Assembly: GCF_000193495.2 (NCBI RefSeq)
Contig: NZ_AP023410.1
Location: 3,185,501-3,249,500 of the forward strand
Direction of reading: 5' to 3'
Length of the DNA stretch: 64,000 nt
From: Acetobacter aceti NBRC 14818
Lineage (GTDB): Bacteria > Pseudomonadota > Alphaproteobacteria > Acetobacterales > Acetobacteraceae
Part shown: in pieces, positions 1-8,322 of the stretch
Numbering within the stretch: position 1 is the stretch's first letter
How the letters are laid out: each line of letters starts with the position of its first letter
Program-made: the position numbers and the translations under genes
The notes under the pieces: generated by a model
Seen by the model: only the letters and a program-made list of their open reading frames with translations
Database searches by the model: none
What the model was told of the DNA's origin: nothing

Positions 1-557
1 GTGTAGTGCTATTGGTCATGACGGATGACAGGCGGCTGCGGTCCGAGGAGGAGCGTGTCCTCTGACACATTCGGGTTCACTGAAGGAAACGTCAGAATGC
101 GTTATCAGTCGCCTATACGCGGCAAGAAGAGGGAAGTTGCGGCTCTATCGTGCAAGTTTTTCACGAAATGGGACGGCTTATTTATGAGAAATATTCTTCT
201 CTCAATTTTCTGTTTTCGTATCAGGTGAGCATGGACAGAAAGTAATCACAGGATACGATTGGAAATGGCCTGTTCGGAGTGCAGGGAGACCGGGATTACG
301 GCCGTGCCGCGCTGAATATTCTGGAGGAAACCTTGGTGTGTCTAATGTCCCGGTGACACAGTGCATCTGAGGCGAAGAAGTGCCGGAAATCGTGTAACCG
401 TCCATCATCCAGCCCCATCGCCTCTGGACGGAAAGCTGTTCTGCTTTCTTTAAAATTTACAAACCGGGATCAAAGGAGCTGCATTCTTTGGTGTAGAGCA
501 AAACCCGGGACAGTTGCCGTCCATGTCTAAACATTTCGGGCTTTGCGCTGAATCCCG
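1..557. other. No supported gene
   Basis: I see no coding frame here with a convincing ribosome binding site, recognisable product or conserved motif. The open frames present (about 67 codons on each strand) overlap one another and look random. The left part may hold the tail of something that lies outside the window. Confidence 0.5.
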
Positions 558-713
558 TCAGTGGTGCAGAGGACAGGTGGTTTTCTCACCGGGCAGATGA
601 TCGAAATTGCAGGAAATGCTTCCGTCCACGGGGCTGTTATTCGGGTCAGGCTTGGGACAGCACGCAGTTAGAAGGATGCCGAATGCCGTGAGAATGAGGA
701 TGTTGCGTTTCAT
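558..713 (-). CDS. Small putative lipoprotein
   Basis: A 51-residue product starting at the ATG at 711-713 (MKRNILILTAF...). It has a short basic N-terminus, a hydrophobic core and an LTAC lipobox, followed by a proline/asparagine-rich stretch. This is the layout of very small outer-membrane lipoproteins such as entericidin-like peptides. A longer frame starts upstream, but the signal peptide fixes the start at residue 17 of it. Function is unknown. It is the only gene between the left edge and the PsiE gene and reads leftward like its neighbours. The ribosome binding site is weak, so expression is uncertain. Confidence 0.5.
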   Translation of the reverse strand: MKRNILILTAFGILLTACCPKPDPNNSPVDGSISCNFDHLPGEKTTCPLHH

Positions 714-782
714 AATGCTTGCTGATTCTTTCTCAATAGGTGCAGTTCTGTACACGAACAATGACGGCCCGGTAAGGCGAAA

Positions 783-1343
783 TTATTCCTGTGTGTGAGA
801 CGATTGGTCGTGCGGGGCTTTTTCGACGGCGGAGAAACGGGCCGCCTGAGCAGCGACGCGCGTGTCCTGTTCACGGATCAGCCAGTACACGACGCCGAGC
901 GCCAGCACCGCCGCAGAAAAGGCGATCATTTCCATGGGACGTACTTCGTTTAGGTCGAGGATAATGAATTTCCGGGAGACGGCGAGAAGCGCGATCAGCA
1001 CGATCGTGCGGACTCGCACGACGTCCTTGTTGTGTGACAGGCTGATTCGGAGCGAGCTTTTAAACTCCAGAGCGATGATGACTGTGAAGATATTGCCAAA
1101 CACGCTCTGGAAGGTCGGCGCATTGTCCGGGCTGATCTGACCGAACCATGCGAGCCGCCAGACTTCTTTCGTGAGGCTCCAGGTGGCGATTGCCGTGATG
1201 ATCATGATCAGTGCTGTCAGGATCAGCATGATCAGAAGTTCGAACCCTTCGTAGAGATTCATTTCCCGGAAGCTGCGTCCGAGACGCAGGGCTTCCCGCG
1301 AAAAGGGATCGTGAGGTTCTTTTCCGTCCCCTGAACCGTCCAT
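783..1343 (-). CDS. Phosphate-starvation-inducible PsiE family protein
   Basis: A 186-residue inner-membrane protein with four predicted transmembrane segments (about residues 34-57, 81-98, 108-127 and 138-157) and charged ends. The segment VRVRTIVLIALLAVSRKFI is typical of the PsiE family, whose members are induced by phosphate limitation in enterobacteria but have no assigned biochemical activity. The start at 1341-1343 is preceded by an AAGGAAAG ribosome binding site at good spacing. It stands alone between a small lipoprotein and an insertion sequence. Family membership is fairly secure; phosphate regulation in this organism is inference. Confidence 0.8.
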   Translation of the reverse strand: MDGSGDGKEPHDPFSREALRLGRSFREMNLYEGFELLIMLILTALIMIITAIATWSLTKEVWRLAWFGQISPDNAPTFQSVFGNIFTVIIALEFKSSLRISLSHNKDVVRVRTIVLIALLAVSRKFIILDLNEVRPMEMIAFSAAVLALGVVYWLIREQDTRVAAQAARFSAVEKAPHDQSSHTQE

Positions 1344-1523
1344 TTCTGACTTTCCTTATCGATGCGCGTCGGTTCTCTGATGCGGATAGTGTCGCAGGCA
1401 TCGCGTGACGGGTCCAGTCGGGAACAGGATGACCGGTATGTCCGTCCGCTTCCCCCGCGCTTTCATTGACCGTGGTATGTTGTGGCAACTGCCGAAAACG
1501 GTATGACTTATTGGGGCGTGTCA

Positions 1524-2277
1524 TCAGTTAATTCCGATGATGGCGGAAACGAGTTGCACTGCTGCGAAGAATGTTGACTTCAGCTTGTCGTAGCGTGTTG
1601 CAATGCCTCTGAACTGCTTCAGTCTGGCGAAGAACCGTTCAATGATGTTTCTGTTTTTGTAGAGCTGGAAGCTGATTTTCCGTGGATCGCGTCGATTTTT
1701 CCTTGAAGGGATAACCGGTACGATCTGCCGTTCTTCGATCTTTTTGATAAGCGGATCAGCATCATAAGCCTTATCGGCGATAAAAGCTGCAGGATCGACT
1801 TCATCCAGCAGGGGGTCTGCTTCTGTGATGTCCGCTCTCTGCCCGGGCGTCAGGGACAGGGCGACCGCCTTTCCCGCAGCATCGACAATGGCGTGGATTT
1901 TCGAAGTCAGTCCGCCACGGGACCGCCCGATGGCCTGATCCGCGCCCTTTTTTACGGGCGCCCGCACTGTGCTGGTGAGCCCGGACAATCGTGCTGTCGA
2001 TCATCATGTATTCGTTGTTGGGACCGGCGGCCAGATGCCGGAAAATCCATTCGATCACGCCGCCTTCGCACCAGCGACTCAACCGTCAGTGGACGTTTTT
2101 CCAGTCACCAAAACGGACAGGCGGGTCACGCCGGGGAATGCCGGCACGGTAACGATACAGAACCACTTCCACAAACAGACGGTTATCGGCAGCCATTCCG
2201 CCGACATGGCCTTCGCGCCCCGGGAGAAGATCCTTTATCCGTTCCCACTGGCTGTCACTCAGGCCATATCGACGCAT
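1524..2277 (-). mobile_element. IS5-family (IS1031-like) insertion sequence, decayed
   Basis: The span given is the transposase coding region; the true element extends somewhat further on both sides. I searched for matching terminal inverted repeats in the flanks (about 1440-1523 and 2278-2352) and found none that convinced me, so the ends are unresolved. It lies directly beside the recombinase remnant at 2350-2613, in the debris next to tRNA-Glu. Confidence 0.8.
1524..2277 (-). pseudogene. IS5-family transposase, two-frame, with an internal stop
   Basis: The first frame (from ATG 2275-2277, MRRYGLSDSQWERI...) carries the N-terminal DUF4096-like domain and runs to DWKNVH, where a TGA at 2086-2088 interrupts what should be an Arg codon (VHRRFSRWCEGG in relatives). 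The same frame continues to about 1801 with MMIDSTIVRAHQHSAG, the region of the first catalytic Asp. The second frame (1988-1524) carries GRSRGGLTSKIHAIVD, ADKAYDAD and a C-terminal RFFARLKQFRGIATRYDK (DDE domain with Y-R-E-like motif). The frames meet at a run of six A and a G near 1955, as in IS5 members that frameshift; here the second frame is +1 relative to the first. The nonsense codon probably makes this copy inactive. Confidence 0.8.
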
Positions 2278-2349
2278 TCACACTCTCCCTGAAAACAGAG
2301 AGAAAACTTCACAGATCTAATGGAAGTACAAGCCTCATAGCGCCAGATG

Positions 2350-2613
2350 CTAACTGACGGCACGACCTAACGTTCGAAGCACGATACCGTCCAGAGCCCG
2401 GACATCGATATTGCGCCCTTCACGGACCTTGACCGAGGTCTCTTCGAGCCGCGCGCGGGCGAGACGGGCTGTATCGAATGTTCTGACGATCCGCTGGCCA
2501 TTGACCAGTTTGCGTGCCCGATACTACTTTGGACCGCGGCAACTTACACCATCGGGCAGCGGACGTCTTGTCGCGGGATCGTTGGCATTTTCGGTGGATT
2601 TTGTACGGGCCAT
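2350..2613 (-). pseudogene. Tyrosine recombinase (integrase) N-terminal remnant
   Basis: Starting at the ATG at 2611-2613 the frame reads about 87 codons resembling the N-terminal arm-binding part of phage integrases (GVSxRGPK followed by YRARKLVNGQRIVRTFDTAR and a VKVREGRNIDVRALDG tail). A TAG at 2524-2526 interrupts it at codon 30, and the frame ends at 2350-2352 with no catalytic domain. The gene reads away from tRNA-Glu, about 125 bp downstream of the tRNA 3' end, as integrases of tRNA-inserted elements often do. I infer the relic of an island or prophage at this tRNA, truncated and later joined to the insertion sequence. Confidence 0.6.
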
Positions 2614-2737
2614 AAGACGAACTCCGAAGGAGGGACGGAATCGTCATTGGCCCAGAATTGGTCCAGAATCGCTACTTAATTTTTGGATGGGTAGGGCGCT
2701 TTTCCCGTAAGCCAATGATAACATTGCCAAATAAATT

Positions 2738-2813
2738 TGGCGTCCCGTACGGGATTCGAACCCGTGTTGCCGCCGTGAAAGGGCGGTGTCCTAGGCCTCT
2801 AGACGAACGGGAC
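2738..2813 (-). tRNA. tRNA-Glu (anticodon TTC)
   Basis: The reverse complement folds as a standard 76-nt tRNA. The acceptor stem GTCCCGT pairs with ACGGGAC, the anticodon arm is CCGCC-CTTTCAC-GGCGG with anticodon TTC, the T arm contains GGTTCGAATCC, and CCA is encoded at 2738-2740. Integrase debris lies just downstream of its 3' end. Confidence 0.97.
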
Positions 2814-2897
2814 AGAGGCGAGGGCGTAATTAGGCGAGGGAACGATGGGCGTCAAGCGCGATACGACAGAAAAAATAAAATTATTGTCTTTCAGCGA

Positions 2898-3944
2898 TTA
2901 ACCCTGCGTGCTGACGCGTGCGGCCGGGCCGAATGCGGAGCTGGTGATATGCAGGGCAGAGGCGGGCATCCCCTTCTTGATCAGCGCGTCTGCCAGCGTT
3001 CTGCCGCGCAGCAGACCAAGCTCAACTGCCTGCGTCTGATCGTCCGGAGACAGGGAGACCGTCTCGCCGCTGCAATGCAGGAATAGCGGGGCGCCGTGAC
3101 GGCTATTGATCAGCTTGGTCAGGGTGCCATCCTGTCCGGGCTTCATCTGATCCGAGCCCGGAAGGAAACCGATCAGCGTACCGTCCTTGGGTGAGACATC
3201 ATAATCCGGTTGAATCGGTTCCATAGCGAGTGCGTCGTGAGGAGGCGCAAAGCCCGGGATGGAAGGGATAGCAGGCGGTCCGGCGGGAATTTCCGGCAGA
3301 GGCCCCGTGACGGACGTGGCTGCGATCGCAGCATCACCGCGGAATTCAGGCATGGCGAGTTCTGCTTCAGGTGGCGCCTGTGTCGCGTCCGACTTCGCTT
3401 TGGGGGCCGGAGAAGGCGTTGTGGCTGGTGTTGTTCCCGTCGGAGGTGACGAAGAATCTGCCGCATCAAGGATGGCCCCCATCCCGCCGTTGGGCACTGG
3501 GGTGGTGGTCGCGGCAGTGGGAGCCTGCGTTGTGCTTCCCTTGGACGCATCCGCTGCAGAAACGGCGGGTTTGGCGGTAATGGCTGCTTTGGGCGGTGGA
3601 GGAATGACGGGTGTCAGGGTGCCGTTCTGCGCTGCCGTCCGCATGGTGAGGTTGCGGGAAGTGATCAGATTATTGGTGATGGACTGACGCAGCTCCGGAG
3701 ACGGAAGCGCTGGCGGTGTGGTGGGTGTCAGACCAACACGGGGATAGGGATCAAACTGTCCCGGCGCAGGAGGGCGCTGCTGGGCAATGATTCCGCCTTC
3801 ATGCTGATGGTACCAGTCAAGCGTGGTGTCGACCAGATCGCGATGCTGGCAGCCAGCCAGAAGCGCACAGGAAAACGGCAGGACGATCCTGAAGAAGCTT
3901 CGGCTCACAGCCGACTGGAACGGAAAAATTGTCATTGGGCTCAT
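2898..3944 (-). CDS. Proline-rich lipoprotein with OmpA-like C-terminus
   Basis: A 348-residue secreted protein. Residues 1-32 form a lipoprotein signal ending in a LLAGC lipobox. The middle (about 65-260) is a low-complexity Ala/Pro/Thr linker, and the last 90 residues (from DGTLIGFLPGSD) resemble the fold of OmpA-type peptidoglycan-associating domains (LGLLRGRTLADALIKKGMPASALHITSSA). An outer-membrane-anchored envelope protein is the likely role. The C-terminal assignment is weak because the peptidoglycan-binding residues are not clearly visible. It is divergent from the clpP paralogue to its right, with about 135 bp between them. Confidence 0.6.
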   Translation of the reverse strand: MSPMTIFPFQSAVSRSFFRIVLPFSCALLAGCQHRDLVDTTLDWYHQHEGGIIAQQRPPAPGQFDPYPRVGLTPTTPPALPSPELRQSITNNLITSRNLTMRTAAQNGTLTPVIPPPPKAAITAKPAVSAADASKGSTTQAPTAATTTPVPNGGMGAILDAADSSSPPTGTTPATTPSPAPKAKSDATQAPPEAELAMPEFRGDAAIAATSVTGPLPEIPAGPPAIPSIPGFAPPHDALAMEPIQPDYDVSPKDGTLIGFLPGSDQMKPGQDGTLTKLINSRHGAPLFLHCSGETVSLSPDDQTQAVELGLLRGRTLADALIKKGMPASALHITSSAFGPAARVSTQG

Positions 3945-4080
3945 CTTAATCGCTTCGGGTTTCTCTGGCGAGAGCCACTGTCGTGAAAGCGATGTTGTGC
4001 TGTGCCTCTTGGCATTGCCAGCAGGGCGGCGCAGAATAAGAAGAATGAGATCACATTACCCAACCAAGGAGGCCGACCTG

Positions 4081-4770
4081 ATGGGCGCCAATCGCATGCT
4101 GGACGATGTCACCAAAGGGCGGATCAGACTCGATGACGAGGATCCGAACGGCCCTGACATTCCTGCTCCCGAAGGCCCGGAGCCGTCCGAGCCGGATGAC
4201 AACAAGACGCTGTCCTCGCCGATCAATGAGCTGGAAACCAAGCTGTTCGATCAGCGCAAGGTTCTGATCTTCGGCGGGATCAACGACAAGATCGCCCGCG
4301 ATGTGACCGGTCGCCTGCTGGCTCTTGCTGGTGCGTCGGACAAGCCGATCGACGTTTACGTCAACTCCCCGGGCGGTCATGTGGAAAGCGGCGACACGAT
4401 TCACGACATGATCCGCTTTGTCGATTCCGTGGCTCCGGTCAACATGATCGGCACCGGCTGGGTTGCATCGGCTGGTGCGCTGATTTTCGCAGCCGGCCAC
4501 AAGGATCGTCGATTCTGTCTGCCCAACACGCGCTTCCTGCTGCATCAGCCGATGGGTGGCGTGCGTGGACCGGCGACCGATATCGACATCGAGGCCCGCG
4601 AGATCATCAAGATGCGTGAGCGTCTGAATCATCTGTTCGCCCGTGAGACAGGCCAGCCTTACGAGAAAATCTGCAAGGACACGGATCGTAATTACTGGAT
4701 GTCGGCTGAAGAGGCGATTTCTTACGGTCTTGTGACACGGATCATTTCCAAGCCGTCCGATATCCACTAA
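4081..4770 (+). CDS. clpP: ClpP-family protease subunit (paralogue with altered triad)
   Basis: A 229-residue ClpP. The start at 4081 is set by AAGGAGG at 4066-4072; the frame is open further upstream but without support. An acidic, proline-rich extension of about 45 residues precedes the ClpP fold. Visible landmarks are VNSPGGHVESG (oxyanion loop), the nucleophile Ser130 in VASAG, and His155 in LLHQPMGG. In the segment DTDRNYWMS the position that holds the catalytic Asp in E. coli ClpP is Asn204. The ASAG context also differs from the usual ASMG. ClpP degrades proteins fed to it by ClpA/ClpX-type unfoldases; this copy may be a low-activity partner of a canonical ClpP elsewhere. A terminator hairpin follows. 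Confidence 0.9.
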   Translation: MGANRMLDDVTKGRIRLDDEDPNGPDIPAPEGPEPSEPDDNKTLSSPINELETKLFDQRKVLIFGGINDKIARDVTGRLLALAGASDKPIDVYVNSPGGHVESGDTIHDMIRFVDSVAPVNMIGTGWVASAGALIFAAGHKDRRFCLPNTRFLLHQPMGGVRGPATDIDIEAREIIKMRERLNHLFARETGQPYEKICKDTDRNYWMSAEEAISYGLVTRIISKPSDIH

Positions 4771-4819
4771 CCGCGCTCTGTCCCGCGCTGCGTGCGTGGA
4801 AAGAGATCCATCATCAGAT

Positions 4820-4853
4820 ATGGCGCGTCTCCGTGATGGGGATGCGCCATTTT
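4820..4853 (+). terminator. Rho-independent terminator after clpP
   Basis: A long hairpin (ATGGCGC ... GCGCCAT, extended by TCTCC/GGGGA pairing after one mismatch) is followed by TTTT. It lies 50 bp after the clpP stop and just before the ferritin-like gene. Confidence 0.65.
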
Positions 4854-4872
4854 CCAACATGGGTACGTGGAA

Positions 4873-5886
4873 ATGACTGCACTTGCCGATATCTACACCA
4901 GACTCCCGGACAGTATTGATGACCTGCCTCCTCCGCCGAACGCAGAGGCTGTAGAGCAGGCCGATTACCGCGCCCGTCACTGGAGTTCCTCAATTCCCGG
5001 CCCGCTCAAGCCCGGTTCGCCGGAGCACAAACGGGCCATGGCGGATATGTTCCGGGAGACGTTCAATCCCTATCGTCCGTCCGTCATCAACTGGCCCAAG
5101 CTGGAGCCGGATGCCCTGAGACGTGTGACGTCCCTGCCGATCTGGGACATTGCCGTGCAGACGGAAGGTAAGGCGCGTCTGCGTATGGCGGCCTATGCCC
5201 GGATGATCGACGACCCAGATATCAAGGACGCGATTTCCCGGAATGCATGGGAAGAAAACCGGCACAAGGAAGTCCTGAGCAAGCTGGTCGAGGCCTACGG
5301 AATCGAGATGGCTCCCGAGCCGCCATACGTCGAGCCGAAGGACGTCGAATGGGCCTATCTCGTCACGGGTTTCTCTGAATGTGTGGACAGCTTCTTTGCG
5401 TTCGGCATGTTCCGCGTCGCCCAGACGTCAGGATTTTTCCCTGCGGAACTGATTGAGACATTCGAGCCGGTGATGCAGGAAGAGTGCCGTCATATCCTGC
5501 TCTTCGCCAACTGGCTGGCCTGGTATCGTGCGGTCATGCCTGCGTGGAAACGTCCCTGGTTTGAACTGAAGGTGCTCGCCGTGTGGGGCTTCCTGATTTA
5601 CGAGCGTCTGGGCCTTGTTCATTCTGTCGATGCCAATGGTGAAGAACATACGCAGGACAACAACTTCACGGTAACCGGCACGAAGGATATGACCAGTCAG
5701 GATATTACGCTGGCGGACTTCATGCAGCTTTGCCTTACCGAGAACGCTAGACGTTTTTCGGGTTATGACCCGCGCCTGCTTCGGCCCAAACTGGCTCCGA
5801 ATATCGCCAAGACGATTCTGTTCGTGCTGCGTCTGTTCGGACGCAAGCCGCATGATCTGGAAGCAGGCGCGCCGGTCGCCGCCTGA
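4873..5886 (+). CDS. Ferritin-like diiron-carboxylate protein
   Basis: A 337-residue protein with the ligand pattern of a diiron four-helix bundle: Glu98 (in TEGKARL), Glu128-x-x-His131 (EENRH), Glu169 (SECVDSF) and Glu204-x-x-His207 (EECRH). The set E, ExxH, E, ExxH is that of ferritin-like oxidases and oxygenases. The last third contains a hydrophobic stretch (VLAVWGFLIYERLGLV) that could sit at a membrane. I chose ATG 4873; a GTG at 4867 in the same frame would add two residues. The substrate is not known. It is transcribed alone, between the clpP terminator and a hairpin shared with the convergent gene. Confidence 0.7.
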   Translation: MTALADIYTRLPDSIDDLPPPPNAEAVEQADYRARHWSSSIPGPLKPGSPEHKRAMADMFRETFNPYRPSVINWPKLEPDALRRVTSLPIWDIAVQTEGKARLRMAAYARMIDDPDIKDAISRNAWEENRHKEVLSKLVEAYGIEMAPEPPYVEPKDVEWAYLVTGFSECVDSFFAFGMFRVAQTSGFFPAELIETFEPVMQEECRHILLFANWLAWYRAVMPAWKRPWFELKVLAVWGFLIYERLGLVHSVDANGEEHTQDNNFTVTGTKDMTSQDITLADFMQLCLTENARRFSGYDPRLLRPKLAPNIAKTILFVLRLFGRKPHDLEAGAPVAA

Positions 5887-5940
5887 AGTGATGTTTGAGG
5901 CCGGAACGTAGTTTTCTGCGTCCCGGCGTCATGTATTTTG

Positions 5941-5977
5941 AATGGGGATCACAAGCTCAGAAGCTGTGGTCCCCATT
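5941..5977. terminator. Bidirectional hairpin between convergent genes
   Basis: AATGGGGA pairs with TCCCCATT and the stem continues through CACA(A)GCT/AGCTGTG with one bulge, giving a stem of about 15 bp. It sits between two genes that end facing each other (stops at 5886 and 5996). A second imperfect hairpin lies at about 5901-5926. The T-run is weak on both sides. Confidence 0.6.
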
Positions 5978-5995
5978 TGTTTATGGACCCTTGTT

Positions 5996-7156
5996 CTACG
6001 CTCTGCCCCGTAACGCACGCGCTGCCACTGTCGCGACATCATGACGTAGCTTGACGATGGCCTTGCCGTTAGTGTCCAGCGGATGCACCCGGTTGGTTAG
6101 AATCAGTACAAACGCAGAGCTGCCAGCATCCATCCAGAGAGATGTGCCGGTATATCCGGTGTGTCCAAAGGAACCGACAGGAAAAATATCGCCCCGAGGT
6201 GTAGAGTAATGCGTTGCAATGTCCCAGCCGAGCCCACGCAGATCCGTGACGCCGGGTGACTGGGGCGATGTCATGAGCCGAAGCGTCGCGGTGCGAAGTG
6301 GGTAATTGCTGGGACGCCCCGCAAGCCGGTCAAGAAGACTGGAAGCGTAGAGCGCCATGTCGTGGGCGTCTGAGAACAGGCCCGCATGTCCGGCGACACC
6401 GCCCATGCGTCGGGCTGTGGGGTCATGCACGACACCACGCAGCGGAATATGGTTCTCGTCATATTGTGTCGGCGCGATGAGTGGCCGCACTGTTGCTGGC
6501 GGCAGAAAACCGGATTCCTGCATGCCGATCGGCTGTAGGATGTGGCGTGCCGCATAGACATTCAGTGGCAACTGACTGAACCGCTCCACCAGCAATCCGA
6601 GAACGATGAAATTGATGTCGCTATAGACAAAATGCTGTCCGGCTGGAGCCTGTGGGACTGCGGTCATGGCTCTGTGGACGGCTTCGTCCTTGCCGGTCCA
6701 CGGCGTGGACAAATCCAGATCCGGGGCCAGACCGGAATAGTGGGTCAGCAGATGCCGGATGGTGATCGCTGCTTTTCCGTTCTGTGCAAAATCCGGCAGA
6801 TAGCGTGAAACCGGATCATCAAGTTGGAACAGGCCCTGTTCCCAGAACTGCATGATCGACGGGGCCGTGATGGTCGCTTTTGTAAGCGAGGCCATATCGA
6901 ACCGCGTGTCCCATGACATGGGTTCGGGAGCAGGAGCTAGCGCTCTGTGCCCCATGACGGCGCGGTGAAGGATAAGGTCACCCTGACCGATAACGGCGAT
7001 AACGCCTGGAATCTCGCCACGTTGAACGGCACCCGACAGAAGACTATCGACTTCCGAAAAATCGTATGAGGGGCGGCTGGCAGCACAGCCCGCCAGGCTT
7101 GTGGCTCCGGGGAGAAGAGCTCCCGACAAACATTTGAGAAACAGGCGTCTGCTCAT
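5996..7156 (-). CDS. Tat-exported serine hydrolase, class C beta-lactamase family
   Basis: A 386-residue protein beginning with a perfect twin-arginine motif (SRRLFLK) and a lipobox LAGC with Cys24, so it is probably a Tat-exported lipoprotein. The penicillin-binding fold shows Ser90-x-x-Lys93 (SLTK), Tyr177-Ser-Asp at the YxN position, and a late GHTGYTG corresponding to the KTG/HTG box. Such proteins act as beta-lactamases, D,D-peptidases or esterases; the YSD and HTG variants lean towards the esterase or peptidase groups. It begins 11 bp after the end of the NAD kinase gene, so the two probably share a leftward transcript. The substrate is unknown. Confidence 0.8.
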   Translation of the reverse strand: MSRRLFLKCLSGALLPGATSLAGCAASRPSYDFSEVDSLLSGAVQRGEIPGVIAVIGQGDLILHRAVMGHRALAPAPEPMSWDTRFDMASLTKATITAPSIMQFWEQGLFQLDDPVSRYLPDFAQNGKAAITIRHLLTHYSGLAPDLDLSTPWTGKDEAVHRAMTAVPQAPAGQHFVYSDINFIVLGLLVERFSQLPLNVYAARHILQPIGMQESGFLPPATVRPLIAPTQYDENHIPLRGVVHDPTARRMGGVAGHAGLFSDAHDMALYASSLLDRLAGRPSNYPLRTATLRLMTSPQSPGVTDLRGLGWDIATHYSTPRGDIFPVGSFGHTGYTGTSLWMDAGSSAFVLILTNRVHPLDTNGKAIVKLRHDVATVAARALRGRA

Positions 7157-7167
7157 AACTGGATATC

Positions 7168-7974
7168 TCAGGCCGAAAACTGTTCAGCAATAATGCGCTC
7201 TGACAGGGACTGTCCGGGGTCAAACAGGACAGTGACCGAGCGGTTTCGGTTTTCCTGCACGGACACGGTTTTGACGTCACGTACTTCCGTAAAGTCCGCG
7301 ACCGCGGCGACAGGGCGCTTTTCCTGCTCAAGAATCGAAAACGTCACGACAGCGGTTGAGGGAAGCAAGGCGCCGCGCCAGCGTCGCGGACGGAAGGCGC
7401 TGATGGGGGTGAGCGGCAGAAGATTCCCGGAGAGCGGCACAATGGGACCGTGTGCGGACAGATTATAGGCGGTGGAGCCAGCCGGTGTGGCAACCAGCAC
7501 GCCATCACAGATCAGTTCAGGGAGACGCTCGCGTCCATCCACATCGATTCTGATTTTGGCCGCCTGACGGGTCTCCCTGAACAGAAAGACGTCATTGAGG
7601 GCTTCGGCTTCATGAACGGACCCATCCGTGCAGATCGCTTTCATGTGCAGGGGATGAAGTTGGGCGCTTTGAGTCACAGCAAGTCGCTCCAGCAGATCAT
7701 CTTCATCCAGCGGATTCATCAGAAACCCTACGGAACCACAATTCATTCCATAGACAGGCACGATTCCGTCCATGACCTGTCGGAGTGTTTCCAGCATGAA
7801 GCCATCACCGCCCAGACAGATGATGACTTCTGCTTCTTCCTGAGAACAGTTGCCGTAACGACGGGAGAGTCGAAGCAGTTCTTCCTGGGCAGTTGCCGTT
7901 TCAGCTGCGACAAAGGCAAGGCGTTCAGGACGCGTAGCAGGCGGCCAGAAGGTCTCTGGAGAGTCTTTTTCCAT
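7168..7974 (-). CDS. nadK: NAD kinase
   Basis: Makes NADP from NAD and ATP in the cytosol. The 268-residue product shows the NAD-kinase signatures: the GGDG motif (LGGDGFML), the NDVFLFRE segment matching the conserved NE/D loop, and [21 protein letters not shown], the conserved glycine-rich region of the active site. The length fits the bacterial family. I chose the ATG at 7972-7974; the frame is open 16 codons further upstream, but those codons are not family-like. The serine hydrolase gene follows 11 bp later. Confidence 0.9.
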   Translation of the reverse strand: MEKDSPETFWPPATRPERLAFVAAETATAQEELLRLSRRYGNCSQEEAEVIICLGGDGFMLETLRQVMDGIVPVYGMNCGSVGFLMNPLDEDDLLERLAVTQSAQLHPLHMKAICTDGSVHEAEALNDVFLFRETRQAAKIRIDVDGRERLPELICDGVLVATPAGSTAYNLSAHGPIVPLSGNLLPLTPISAFRPRRWRGALLPSTAVVTFSILEQEKRPVAAVADFTEVRDVKTVSVQENRNRSVTVLFDPGQSLSERIIAEQFSA

Positions 7975-8022
7975 ATATTCCGGTCCGCGTCTTTCTGGCT
8001 GCAGGCGTGGTTGTTGCCGCAA

Positions 8023-8322
8023 ACTTATACGTGACGTGCATGGAACGCCACGGGCAACGGCGGACTGAGTGCTCGAGTTCGGTGAAACAGACTTTATGGG
8101 ACAGGTCGCAGATTTCCGGCGTTTCGATCTCCGGTCTCCGTGAAGGGAGTTTTTTGTTCGTCAGCAACCCGGCAAATTTTGCCGATATTAACTCCAGAGT
8201 AATGGCACTTATGCACGATCAGTTCAGAGATACACCAGGAACCAAGTGATTCACGTGCAAGGTCCAACAAGACGCTCATCCGGAGTCCCATGCAGCTTAA
8301 CTCATTGTTCGGAAAATAAAAA
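8023..8322. promoter_or_regulatory. Divergent control region between nadK and the flagellar operon
   Basis: No gene is supported here. It must hold promoters for nadK (leftward) and fliF (rightward). Visible elements are a palindrome with 7-bp arms at 8170-8184 (CGGCAAA-T-TTTGCCG) and two spaced half-sites, TTAA-N7-GTAA at 8188-8202 and TTAA-N7-TTCG at 8297-8311, that resemble the alphaproteobacterial CtrA site TTAA-N7-TTAA with one and two mismatches. I found no sigma-54 site with correct spacing. All assignments are tentative. Confidence 0.35.

Noticed and set aside
202-408. Minus-strand frame of 68 codons near the left edge
   Set aside because: No start signal, no motif and overlap with another random frame.
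1440-2352. Terminal inverted repeats for the IS5-family element
   Set aside because: I compared both flanks and found only short, imperfect matches, so I did not define element ends.
8203-8218. Sigma-54-like TGGCAC...GCAC upstream of fliF
   Set aside because: The distance between GG and GC is 7 bp rather than the required 10, so it does not fit a -24/-12 promoter.
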